64,000 bases of DNA, from assembly GCF_947500795.1 (NCBI RefSeq), contig NZ_CANMTE010000001.1:372001-436000 (forward strand), read 5' to 3'. Every line of letters starts with the position of its first letter. Position 1 is the stretch's first letter. Below are positions 45,833 through 54,800 of the stretch, piece by piece. The notes below the pieces were generated by a model. It was given only the letters and a program-made list of their open reading frames with translations. It was not told the origin of the DNA and searched no databases. A program made the position numbers and the translations under genes. The DNA comes from an uncultured Gelidibacter sp. (GTDB lineage: Bacteria; Bacteroidota; Bacteroidia; Flavobacteriales; Flavobacteriaceae).

Positions 45833-45877
45833 TAAAGGTAGGTAAAACTTAAAGAAGGCTATGCTACTATAGTAGTT
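45833..45877 (-). promoter_or_regulatory. B1 promoter with Crp/Fnr-type palindrome
   Basis: Palindrome TGCTA-N6-TAGTT (45862-45877, right half-site two bases off TAGCA), then 21 bases, then TACCTTTA on the minus strand (45833-45840). Centre is about -40 relative to the start, a class II activator position. No -33 TTG is seen, which fits activator dependence. Confidence 0.6.
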
Positions 45878-45973
45878 TTTAGTATGCTTTTTCTTATGTT
45901 TTATTTTTGGTATTGGTTGTAAATCATAGAGTTGTGTGGTTTGGGGCTTTTGAAGGTTGTAATTAGCTGTCAT

Positions 45974-46002
45974 ATAAAAACGCAACCTTTTTATAGGTTG
46001 CG
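45974..46002 (-). terminator. Terminator after A2
   Basis: On the minus strand CGCAACCT (45995-46002) and AGGTTGCG (45981-45988) form an 8-bp stem followed by TTTTTATATG. It lies 29 bases after the A2 stop codon and ends the psiB-A2 unit. Confidence 0.75.
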
Positions 46003-46030
46003 CTCTTTAAGGATGACATTATTTAATTAA

Positions 46031-46582
46031 TTATAGTGAGGCGAAACAACCTGATTTTAATACATCTCCATCACAATTTACTTTTACATTCAATTTATCT
46101 GTGCCTTTTTGAATTTGTAAGTAATATGCTTTTTCAACATCTTTATTGTGGGCATACTTTACACGGAACACAGTTGAATTAAGTCCCCATCCAGGATATT
46201 TGCTTAAAAGTGCTAATCTTACTTTTTCTGGCAATTGGATGTCTTTAAATTTTTCTATAGAAGTAAGAAGCTCTCCATCTTTATCGTACATGGTCACAAT
46301 TTTCCCTACACTATTTTTGAATATGAACATGTAGGAGTCATAGTTGCCGTATACATCTGAAGCGGAGACATCGTGTTTAGCGACTATAGTTTCAAGATCT
46401 TTTACACCTTTTGCGGCATATGGATCATAAACGGCTTTATAATAGCTTACGTTTTTGATTGGCGAAATAATAACTTCATCTAATTTTACTCTATTTGTAG
46501 AAGTTTCAGGGGTCTGAGAGTGAACAAAATTGGAAAAGCTTATAAAAGCCAACCCAATTAATATTGTTTTCATCGTTTTCAT
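46031..46582 (-). CDS. Secreted small paralogue, type A copy 2
   Basis: A 183-residue protein closely similar to A1: signal peptide about residues 1-22, LDEVIISPIKNVSYYKAV, the YGNYDSYMFIFKN middle block, and the SKYPGWGLNSTVFRVKY C-terminal block. It ends DVLKSGCFASL, with a C-terminal cysteine absent from A1. The gene starts 46 bases after the stop codon of the psi-B remnant, which kept the promoter. The upstream motif ATGATTTCTAGGTGTTTAA is shared with A1. Confidence 0.78.
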   Translation of the reverse strand: MKTMKTILIGLAFISFSNFVHSQTPETSTNRVKLDEVIISPIKNVSYYKAVYDPYAAKGVKDLETIVAKHDVSASDVYGNYDSYMFIFKNSVGKIVTMYDKDGELLTSIEKFKDIQLPEKVRLALLSKYPGWGLNSTVFRVKYAHNKDVEKAYYLQIQKGTDKLNVKVNCDGDVLKSGCFASL

Positions 46583-46628
46583 GATTTCTAGGTGTTTAAC
46601 ATTGAATTTTAATTTTATTACTAGCTGT

Positions 46629-46819
46629 TATTTAGGATTTGGAATGACGCGATTACGGTCAATTTAATTTCATTTTTTATTGGATTACATCAAAATAAGC
46701 AGTGTTTTTAAAGGCGTTTAGACAAACTTCATTTAAGACCACTTCACTTATGTATGTTAAGGTTCGGGTGTGCCTAAGGCTGGTCGGACCTAGAAAAGAC
46801 CATTCAGTGAGTTTTTCAT
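46629..46819 (-). pseudogene. Type B remnant with internal deletion
   Basis: About 190 bases remain of a type B gene between B2 and A2. The start reads ATGAAAAACTCACTGAATGG, similar to B1 ATGAAAACTTTACTGATTGG, but a one-base loss brings an in-frame TAG at codon 10. The end preserves codons for IDRNRVIPNPK and a stop, matching the B1 C-terminal IDNNGVLLNPK, with an in-frame TAA just before. The middle of the coding region, roughly 340 bases, is missing. Its promoter and palindrome upstream are intact, so it may now only serve A2. Confidence 0.82.
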
Positions 46820-47171
46820 ATTATTGTATTTAGAAGCAGGTTGTTCCCAATGAGAGATAACTAAAAGCTACTAAGGATTAGCGCTCAGAGGTGCACCGTT
46901 CAGTACGAGAATTAGGGCAGTAGTGTGAAGTAGCAGATTTATGACATGACTCTGCTAACTTAATTTTATACGAGTTTTTGATTCTAAATTGGAACTATTT
47001 CTGACTTGGGTTTCGTGGGGGAAGTTTTATAGGATAAAGGTAAAAAATACTTGAAGTTGGTTTTGCTATTTAAATAGCATAAAATGTTATTTTAACTGAT
47101 TTTTTTGCTTTTTTTAACGTTGTCAAATCGTTGTTGTGTATGGCTTTATAAGGGTTTCTTGGAGATGAACG
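46820..47171. other. Leader region of psi-B
   Basis: Non-coding. It matches the B1 and B2 leaders in the GAAGCAGGT motif on the plus strand near the start codon, in GCGCTCAG-like and GAATTAGGGCAG blocks, and in the GGGGGAAGTTTT element beside the -7 box. Confidence 0.6.
47035..47079 (-). promoter_or_regulatory. psi-B/A2 promoter with perfect Crp/Fnr-type palindrome
   Basis: TGCTA-TTTAAA-TAGCA at 47064-47079 is a perfect 16-base palindrome. It is followed on the minus strand by 21 bases and TACCTTTA (47035-47042), the same spacing as at B1 and B2. Confidence 0.65.
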
Positions 47172-47217
47172 CAAATCAAGAACGCAGTCTTTTTATAAGA
47201 TTACGTTCTTGATTTGA
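47172..47217 (-). terminator. Terminator after B2
   Basis: AAATCAAGAACG (47173-47184) and CGTTCTTGATTT (47204-47215) form a perfect 12-bp stem, with T-rich flank. It is 21 bases after the B2 stop codon, so B2 is monocistronic. Confidence 0.75.
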
Positions 47218-47236
47218 TTAGTTGCTTATGTTGAAA

Positions 47237-47776
47237 TTAAAGGTTTTTAGGATTCATTATTACCCCGTTACAATCAATTTTCAAATTCATTTTTTTATCA
47301 TCTTTTGTAAGTTGTACTTCATACATCCGTTTGATATCCTTGTTCAAATTGTATTTTACTCGGTATTCAGTTGTATTAAGTCTCCAATCTGGATAGGTGT
47401 CTCTAAGCGAAAGTCTTACAGTTTCCGGTAATCGAATACCTTCAAATTTTTCGTTAGAATTTAATAGTTCTCCTTCGCCACTAAATGACGCCACAATACT
47501 TCCGTAGTTAGACTCAAATAAGACTTCATAGCTATTGTGATTTTTTGAGTATACTGTTGCAGTTTTAATGTCATATTTACCAACTTCATGTTCAAGTTGT
47601 TTGGCCTGGCTTGGCGCATTAGGATCATTTACTAAATTAAAGTATTTGGTGTGGATTACGGGCGATACTATTACCTCGTTCAGGGCAACTTCTTCTACAT
47701 TTACCGAAGCGTTCGGAGTTTGGGAGTACATAAGGGTGGTCAGACCTAAAAATAGACCAATCATTAAAGTTTTCAT
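47237..47776 (-). CDS. Secreted small paralogue, type B copy 2
   Basis: A 179-residue protein starting MKTLMIGLFLG with a signal peptide of about 19 residues. It shares with B1 the blocks NEVIVSPVIHTKYFNLVNDP, YDIKTATVYSKN and DTYPDWRLNTTEYRVKYNLN, each a clear match. A longer frame adds 21 codons upstream but lacks support. It stands alone between a terminator and its own promoter region; its A partner is missing. Unknown function, exported. Confidence 0.78.
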   Translation of the reverse strand: MKTLMIGLFLGLTTLMYSQTPNASVNVEEVALNEVIVSPVIHTKYFNLVNDPNAPSQAKQLEHEVGKYDIKTATVYSKNHNSYEVLFESNYGSIVASFSGEGELLNSNEKFEGIRLPETVRLSLRDTYPDWRLNTTEYRVKYNLNKDIKRMYEVQLTKDDKKMNLKIDCNGVIMNPKNL

Positions 47777-48254
47777 AATATATTTGTTTTGAAGCAGGTG
47801 ATCTCTTAATGAGAAATAATCGCAAAGCAACTCATGCATTATCGCTCATTCGTCAACGGTTCAATACTAAATTTGGGACATTATTGTGGTGTAGCAAGTT
47901 CACAAAAAGCGTGATGTCGCTAACTCAATTTTAATAATGGCTATTAGGGTTCTAACTAGGGAAATAAATTAACTGTGGGAATTTATATTGCTAAGAATTT
48001 GATTTGGTGCGCGGGGAAGTTTAATGATGTAAAGGTAAGATAATCACTAAGGCGACTTTGCTACTTATATAGCACTCAGGGCGTTTTAACAAAATTTTTT
48101 GTTTTTTAACATTCGGAAACCATGCAAATTATGATGGCATTCCAATGTTAAAAACGCAACCTCATACTAACTTCGGAGCGTGTGCTGGTGTTGCCATTTC
48201 TCTAAAATTATGGCGATTTTTTATACGGTTTAATTTGTGATTTAATCGGAAGGT
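47777..48254. other. B2 leader and promoter; 3' end of regulator transcript
   Basis: Non-coding. About 250 bases of B2 leader hold GAAGCAGGT on the plus strand and ACTAAATTTGGGACATTA, shared with B1. Beyond the palindrome, 48149-48203 can form a weak hairpin (GCAAC...GTTGC) with a T tract on the minus strand, a possible terminator for the regulator gene. Confidence 0.55.
48030..48074 (-). promoter_or_regulatory. B2 promoter with perfect Crp/Fnr-type palindrome
   Basis: TGCTA-CTTATA-TAGCA at 48059-48074, a perfect 5-base inverted repeat with a 6-base spacer. It is followed on the minus strand by 21 bases and TACCTTTA (48030-48037). Confidence 0.65.
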
Positions 48255-48965
48255 TTAAAGGAAAGGATCTTTTGTGTCACTTTGTTCTTTTAACAATTGA
48301 AGGTCTAATATTTTAATGTGTTTGCGACTGACATCGATAATTCCTTCTTTTTTAAATAGTTGTATGTGGCGATTAAAAACAGCACGTGAAGTGCCAATTA
48401 ATTCTGCCAACTGCTCATGGGCTAAATTATCAATGTGTTCTATTTTACCGGTACTCTCATTATAGTGTCGCAATAATAAATTTGCCAATCGAGCAGTAAC
48501 GGTATTTGTACCAATATCTAAAATATGCGACTCGAGTAATTTAAATTGTTGAATGGTGTATGTGAAAAAAGCCTTTAAAGTGTCAGGATTGGTTTTTAAC
48601 CAGTCTCTCATAATATCCATTGGAACCACTAATAGATCTAAATCTTCCAATAGTTCATAACAGACATCATGTTGAATGGTATTGATTAGTGTAAAGACAT
48701 CAAAAACATCATTTTTGGTGAGTATAAATAGCGTGAAATGTTTATCTGACTGGTTTAAATTGTAGACTTTTATTTTGCCTTTAACAATAAAATGAAATTT
48801 GTAGAGCGTACATTCTTTATCAATAGTGTGTTCTCCTTTGATAAGATGTTTCAAAGTACAACTATTTACCAAACTTAAAAGTGAGTGTTCAGTAGTAGTC
48901 TCGAAAATTGAATTGTTTCTTAACAGGTGTATGTATAAATCGCATTTGTTTTGGTCTGCAGCCAT
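48255..48965 (-). CDS. Crp/Fnr family regulator heading the paralogue array
   Basis: A 236-residue regulator: cNMP-binding-type barrel (about 20-125), dimerisation helix and a winged helix near 155-225. The recognition helix is GTSRAVFNRH, with Arg194, Ala195 and Arg199 aligned to CRP Arg180, Glu181 and Arg185. The lost glutamate suggests an altered site, fitting TGCTA over TGTGA. It is transcribed leftward into B2 and the other copies and is the best candidate to act on their palindromes. No cysteine cluster for an iron-sulfur centre. Confidence 0.88.
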   Translation of the reverse strand: MAADQNKCDLYIHLLRNNSIFETTTEHSLLSLVNSCTLKHLIKGEHTIDKECTLYKFHFIVKGKIKVYNLNQSDKHFTLFILTKNDVFDVFTLINTIQHDVCYELLEDLDLLVVPMDIMRDWLKTNPDTLKAFFTYTIQQFKLLESHILDIGTNTVTARLANLLLRHYNESTGKIEHIDNLAHEQLAELIGTSRAVFNRHIQLFKKEGIIDVSRKHIKILDLQLLKEQSDTKDPFL

Positions 48966-49091
48966 TATAAAAAATTGTGCAGGCAGCCCATAGTATAAAG
49001 GGGTAAAAATGCCAATGAAGTTACGATATTAATTTGTAATTAGAGAATTATGTTTGTTAACTTCAAAATACTATGCATGCATAATATTTCC

Positions 49092-49099
49092 TATATTTG
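49092..49099 (+). promoter_or_regulatory. -7 box for the nitronate monooxygenase gene
   Basis: TATATTTG matches TAnnTTTG exactly, 28 bases upstream of ATG 49120. It supports this start over one 22 codons upstream, which lies before the box. Confidence 0.55.
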
Positions 49100-49119
49100 T
49101 AAAAACAGCACGTATATAT

Positions 49120-50064
49120 ATGTCAAAACTTAACCAACTTCTCAATATAAAATACCCAATTATTCAAGCGCCAATGTTTTTGGTTTCAAATACCGCTATG
49201 GTTATTGAGGCTATGAAGTCAGGTATTGCAGGGTGTATTCCTGCTTTAAATTATAGAACCTTGCCCGAATTGAAATCTGCCATTCACGAACTGAAGGCGG
49301 CAAAGGTAGAAGGTGGTTCTTTTGGATTTAATTTGATAGTTAACAAATCTAATATCAAATACAAAGAGCAGTTACGCGTATTGTGTGAAGAAGGCTGTGA
49401 TTTTATCATCACCTCATTAGGCAGTCCTGAAGAAACAATAAATCAAGCTCACAAAGCGGGCATTAAAGTGTTTTGTGATGTCACAGATTTAAAATTTGCG
49501 CAAAAAGTGGAAGCCTTGGGTGCGGACGCTATTATAGCGGTTAATAATGAAGCAGGTGGGCACCGCGGAGAGATTTCGCCTAAAGACCTCATAGATCTTT
49601 TAAAAAGCAATTGTAATATTCCTATTATTTCAGCTGGTGGTGTTGGGACAAAAGCCGATTTGGATAAAATGTTGGCTTATGGTGCAGATGGCGTTTCTAT
49701 TGGCAGCCCATTTATCGCATCTGTTGAAGCTGGGGTGACGGAGGAATATAAACAAGCTTGTGTAGACTATGGCGCTGATGATATTGTGATGACACAACGT
49801 ATTTCGGGTACACCATGTACGGTCATTAATACGCCTTATGTCCAAAAAATTGGAACCAAGGAGTCGTGGTTGGAATCTGTGCTGAACAAGAATAAAAAGC
49901 TTAAGAAGTGGGTGAAGATGATCCGTTTTTCAATCGGTATGAAAGCCACAGAAAAAGCGGCCAAGGAAGCAACTTATAAAACCGTATGGGTGGCCGGGCC
50001 GAGCATTGAATACACTACACAAATCCTTCCGGTAAGAACAATTGTTCAAAATTTAACTGTCTAA
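49120..50064 (+). CDS. Nitronate monooxygenase family FMN enzyme
   Basis: A 314-residue TIM-barrel flavoprotein of the 2-nitropropane dioxygenase/nitronate monooxygenase family. Features: N-terminal IKYPIIQAPM, EAGGHRG near residue 151 (the phosphate region), and FMN phosphate-binding ISAGGVGTKADLDKMLAYGADGVSIG split around 176-205. It would oxidise alkyl nitronates or related compounds. It is divergent from the Crp/Fnr gene by about 155 bases. Confidence 0.87.
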   Translation: MSKLNQLLNIKYPIIQAPMFLVSNTAMVIEAMKSGIAGCIPALNYRTLPELKSAIHELKAAKVEGGSFGFNLIVNKSNIKYKEQLRVLCEEGCDFIITSLGSPEETINQAHKAGIKVFCDVTDLKFAQKVEALGADAIIAVNNEAGGHRGEISPKDLIDLLKSNCNIPIISAGGVGTKADLDKMLAYGADGVSIGSPFIASVEAGVTEEYKQACVDYGADDIVMTQRISGTPCTVINTPYVQKIGTKESWLESVLNKNKKLKKWVKMIRFSIGMKATEKAAKEATYKTVWVAGPSIEYTTQILPVRTIVQNLTV

Positions 50065-50144
50065 GATTTTGGAATTGGATTAATGTTTTGGGCAAATGGT
50101 TAAGTTAAACGGTTTAACTTTATCAGTGTTTAAAATATAACACT

Positions 50145-51350
50145 ATGCGCTTAACATCTTCGGAACCTTTTTGGTTGGTTAAAAATGGTATCATTCACTC
50201 GTACCCTTCATTAAATGAAGATATTGATACCGATATTGTAATTATAGGTGCCGGAATTACCGGGAGTCTTATTGCGCACCAATGTATTGCCGATGGTTAT
50301 AATACTGTTATTGTTGATAAACGGGAAGTTTGCCATGGGAGTACATCAGCCACGACTTCAATGCTGCAATATGAGATTGACAAACCTTTATATGAACTGA
50401 TTGATCTGATTGGTGAAGAAGGCGCCGTGCTCAGTTATAAAGCTTGTTTTGATTCTATAGATCAACTTCAATCCATTTCAAATCAGATAAAGTCTACCTG
50501 CGGATTTAAAAAAAAGGAATCACTCTATTTTGCATCAAGAAAAAAAGATGTGACTTGGCTGAAAAAAGAATTTGAAGCCCTTAAAGAGCATGGATTTCCT
50601 GTGAAATGGTTAGAACCCAAAACGATTTCAAAAAACTACCAGCTTGAACATACCTATGGCGGCATTCTGTCCGGTCAAGGTGGCAGTATTGATGCCTTTC
50701 AGTTGGCTCATGATCTTTTACACTATAATCACAAAAAAGGGCTGCAGATTTTCGATAAAACTGATGTTGTTACTATTGAATACCGCAGTAAAGACGTTAT
50801 CATTCATACTGAATTCAAAAAGTCCATAAAAGCCAAAAAAGTAATTTTCTGTAACGGATTTGAAAGCACTGAGATTATTCCCGAAAAATTTGTAGACCTG
50901 TTATCCACTTATGCCGTTGTAGGTGAACAAAAAGAGGACGACCTATCTCATCTTAATACTACTTTGTTTTGGAATACTGCAGATCCTTACAACTATATGA
51001 GAACTACTGATGATAACAGGCTGCTTATTGGTGGCGAGGATGAAGATTTTGTAAACGCCGATAAAAGGGATGCTCTTATCAAAAAGAAGTCTGCCAAATT
51101 GGAAAAAACAGTAGAAAAAATCCTTCCAAATTATGATTTTAGAATCGATTTTGGTTGGGCAGGCACTTTTGGTGAAACTAAGGATGGTCTACCTTATATA
51201 GGTAAACATCCCGACTTTAAAAATGCCTATTTTGTTTTAGGTTTCGGCGGTAACGGCATTACTTTTTCTGTCATTGGTATGGATATGGTTTCAGCTATGT
51301 TACATGGCAAAACGCACGAGCTCTCCAAGTATTTTAAGTTTGGGAGGTAG
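50145..51350 (+). CDS. FAD-dependent oxidoreductase (DAO family)
   Basis: A 401-residue flavoprotein. The FAD-binding ADP motif is DIVIIGAGITGSLIAH (about 29-44), followed by the glutamate-region VIVDKREVCHGSTSATT and an ending GFGGNGITFSVIGMDM near residue 370. The DAO fold oxidises amine or amino-acid-type substrates. It lacks the C-terminal Rieske domain found in some relatives. The next frame stays open for about 60 codons after its TAG, but that extension has no recognisable motif. Confidence 0.83.
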   Translation: MRLTSSEPFWLVKNGIIHSYPSLNEDIDTDIVIIGAGITGSLIAHQCIADGYNTVIVDKREVCHGSTSATTSMLQYEIDKPLYELIDLIGEEGAVLSYKACFDSIDQLQSISNQIKSTCGFKKKESLYFASRKKDVTWLKKEFEALKEHGFPVKWLEPKTISKNYQLEHTYGGILSGQGGSIDAFQLAHDLLHYNHKKGLQIFDKTDVVTIEYRSKDVIIHTEFKKSIKAKKVIFCNGFESTEIIPEKFVDLLSTYAVVGEQKEDDLSHLNTTLFWNTADPYNYMRTTDDNRLLIGGEDEDFVNADKRDALIKKKSAKLEKTVEKILPNYDFRIDFGWAGTFGETKDGLPYIGKHPDFKNAYFVLGFGGNGITFSVIGMDMVSAMLHGKTHELSKYFKFGR

Positions 51351-51872
51351 ACGATAAGCCTGAATATTCTTCGATTACAATACGACACAATAGATCATAA
51401 TTACATTTTGAAGATGGAACTTCTTGACGAAGTCATGCTTCTTATTTCTCGTTCTTCAGAGATGAAATTAATTGGTTTTAAGGCTTTTAATGTATTATTT
51501 GATGTTGTCGTTTCGATGCTTTGTTTAATTATTTGAAAAAAAACAATAAAAATTTAAAGCAATTGTCATTTTCGCCAAGCATTGATAAATTAAGGCAATT
51601 TGTGATGTTTTGATCATAATTTTATTTCAAATTAGTGTAGTTATTTATTAATAATCAGTCAATTGTGTTAATTGTCTGTTGATTCTGTTGATATATTTTA
51701 TATATTTGATTTTTCCTCCTAGAAATTTAATAATCAATCTTTTAAATAGATTAATAGCAGATTTTTTGATTAATAGCATTTTCAAAAATCAAGGTATCCT
51801 AACTATGCCTTTTATTTTTTAATTGCCCAATCCAAATTTACTGGTGTGCGACTTATTTATATGTTCATGTAA
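51351..51872. other. Intergenic region ahead of the giant surface-protein gene
   Basis: No confident gene. 51351-51536 is open in the frame of the preceding oxidoreductase and contains a 40-codon frame from ATG 51414 with no recognisable motif. The rest is very A+T-rich and includes the promoter at 51679-51708 and a 5' leader of about 150 bases. Confidence 0.6.
51679..51708 (+). promoter_or_regulatory. Predicted promoter of the surface-protein gene
   Basis: TTG at 51679-51681, 19 bases, TATATTTG at 51701-51708, an exact Bacteroidota-type promoter match with the optimal spacing. The transcript start would be near 51715, leaving a leader of about 155 bases to the ATG at 51873. Confidence 0.6.
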
Positions 51873-54800
51873 ATGAATTTATTAATTAAATCAAATGCTA
51901 TGCTATTATTCTACGTTACCAAAAACGGTAGACTCGAGAGGTCTATTATGAATCTGATTTGTTGTGCGTTAGTTTTGTTCTTTTCTGTCCAGTCAAGTCC
52001 AGAACTTTTTGCACAAAATGACACACCTTGTGAAGGTGCACAGAGGTGGACAAGAGGAGCTTCTTGGAATCAAAATGGATCCATTAATGATTCTAATCAA
52101 GCACCCTCTCCCAACGGTATCATACGTTGCGGGAGTTCTGCTGAAACTCAGTCGCAACTCGTCCCCTTTAATAATTCAGTTTATAATTCCAGTCAATTCG
52201 CCATTAATGTTGAAGGCTCAAATGCCTGTATAGATCCAAGTAATGGTCAGCCTGTCAATGTTAAAAATCCTACTAATGGGCAACCTATCATTTGGTTGAA
52301 TTTTGACGTAAGACCTAAAGCGGGCAGCTTTGAAATTCAATTGAACGATAATTCAGGCGATAAAGTAGGGTGGGCACTTTATGTTTCTAATGTTCATCAA
52401 ACAGGAACTACTTTAGCTGCCAATGGAAATATATTGAGTGGCGATTGTTCCAATTTAACAAAAGTAGCATGTGGTGTTGAAAGTTCAAGTATGTGGAATA
52501 CCATACCCATTGATGGGGCCGATTTTATTGAAGCTACCAATTTCTACCTCGCCATTTGGGATCAAAATGCAGATGGCAATTTATCTATTAATAATTTTAA
52601 AGCACGGTATGGCTGTGGTGATGCAGATTTTGAAACCTGCTCATTAAGTAGTGGGACACCAGAAGAAGTGTGTAATAATGACGGCACTTTTACTATTAAT
52701 GTGCCGATAGAAGGAATTAATGGAGAATATATTGGATATGACGCTAATGCTAAAAATGGCGGCTTATCAAATAGAGTTTGTTTGACCAATTCCGGTGAAG
52801 CAGGGAGTACGTCAGGTGTCATTTCCTTAACCTACGATCAAGGGGTTGATTATAATATTCAAATTTTTGAAACGACTAATTCTAACCCACCAACACCTGT
52901 AATACCAAGTGCAGGTTGTGATCATCCAGATCCTTATCCTGGAGATCCTAATAATGGAAACGCAGATAGTTGTGTGGCAACAGTTACCGGTACGGCACCG
53001 GAGTGTTGCGTAGCACCTACATTAGTAACAGCTAACGGCTCGGTGTGTGCAGAATCGCAATCTGATATTGACTTAACGACGTTGGTTACTTCTAATGGAA
53101 TTGTCAGTTTTCATGAAACTCAAGCTGAGGCAAATTCCAAGTCCAATCCAATCAACTCGACAGTAAGTCCACTAGCGCCCAAAACATATTATGTCAGAAG
53201 TGAAGTTGATGCATATTGCTTTGTGACAGCTATAATAGAAATCAGTATTGATCCATTACCAACAGTGACCGTTTCGGGCGGCTCCTGGTGTACGGATGCT
53301 GGACTTGTTCAAAATATAGCAGGTTCTGGAATGCCTTTGGGCGGTACATACAGTGGAACCGGCGTTACCGACAACGGTGACGGCACGTTCAATTTTGATA
53401 CCTCAATGGGTACGCAGACGCTGACCTATACCTATAGTGATGGAAATGGCTGTGAAAACTCAGCAACAGCTTCGCTAGAGATCAACGATCTTCCAACAGT
53501 GACCGTTTCGGGCGGCTCTTGGTGTACGGATGCTGGACTTGTACAGAACATTGCAGGTTCCGGAATGCCTTTGGGCGGTACCTACAGTGGAACGGGAGTT
53601 ACCGACAACGGTGACGGCACGTTCAACTTTGATACCTCAATGGGCACGCAGACACTTACCTATACCTATAGTGATGGTAATGGTTGTGAAAACTCAGCAA
53701 CAGCAAGTCTAGAGATCAATGATCTACCAACGGTGACCGTTTCGGGCGGATCCTGGTGTACAGATGCTGGACTTGTACAGAACATTGCAGGTTCGGGAAT
53801 GCCTTTGGGCGGTACCTATAGTGGAACCGGCGTTACCGACAATGGTGACGGCACGTTCAACTTTGACACCTCAATGGGCACACAGACGCTGACCTATACC
53901 TATTCCGATGGAAATGGTTGTGAAAATTCAGCAACAGCAAGTCTAGAGATCAACGATCTTCCAACAGTGACCGTTTCAGGTGGATCATGGTGTACAGATG
54001 CGGGACTTGTACAGAACATTGCAGGTTCTGGAATGCCTTTGGGCGGTACTTATAGTGGAACCGGCGTTACCGACAACGGCGACGGCACGTTCAACTTTGA
54101 CACCTCAATGGGCACACAGACGCTGACCTATACCTATAGTGATGGAAATGGTTGTGAAAACTCAGCAACAGCTTCTTTAGAGATCAACGATCTTCCAACG
54201 GTGACCGTTTCGGGCGGATCCTGGTGTACAGATGCTGGACTTGTGCAAAATATAGCAGGTTCTGGAATGCCATTGGGCGGTACCTATAGTGGAACCGGCG
54301 TTACCGACAATGGTGACGGTACGTTCAACTTTGATACCTCAATGGGCACACAGACGCTGACCTATACCTATTCGGACGGAAATGGTTGTGAAAACTCAGC
54401 AACAGCTTCGCTAGAGATCAACGATCTTCCAACAGTGACCGTCTCCGGCGGCTCCTGGTGTACAGATGCTGGACTTGTTCAAAATATAGCAGGTTCTGGA
54501 ATGCCTTTGGGCGGTACTTATAGTGGAACCGGGGTTACCGACAACGGTGACGGTACGTTCAACTTTGACACTTCGATGGGCACGCAGACACTGACCTATA
54601 CCTATTCCGATGGAAATGGATGTGAAAACTCAGCAACAGCTTCGTTGGAAATCAACGATCTTCCAACGGTGACCGTCTCCGGCGGATCCTGGTGTACAGA
54701 TGCTGGACTTGTTCAAAATATAGCAGGTTCTGGAATGCCTTTGGGCGGGACTTATAGTGGAACCGGGGTTACCGACAACGGTGACGGTACGTTCAACTTT

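Larger units (their letters stand above)
45591..46030. other. Long leader and promoter region of B1
   Basis: No credible gene; a 79-codon minus-strand frame here (45746-45985) has no sensible composition or homology I can name. The stretch holds the B1 leader, including a GGAGCAGGT motif on the plus strand just upstream of the ATG and ACTAAAATTGGGACATTA, also present in the B2 leader. It also carries the promoter, the palindrome (45862-45877) and the terminator after A2. Confidence 0.7.

Noticed and set aside
45746-45985. 79-codon minus-strand frame between B1 and A2
   Set aside because: It lies in the promoter/leader region and reads through the palindrome and terminator; no similarity or ribosome-binding context.
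49016-49065. TGAAGTTA/TAACTTCA inverted repeat before the nitronate monooxygenase gene
   Set aside because: Only 8-base arms 34 bases apart in A+T-rich DNA, with no copy elsewhere, so chance is likely.
51351-51536. Open frame continuing after the FAD oxidoreductase stop
   Set aside because: In frame with the gene, but no conserved domain (no Rieske motif) and no second start with support; treated as intergenic.
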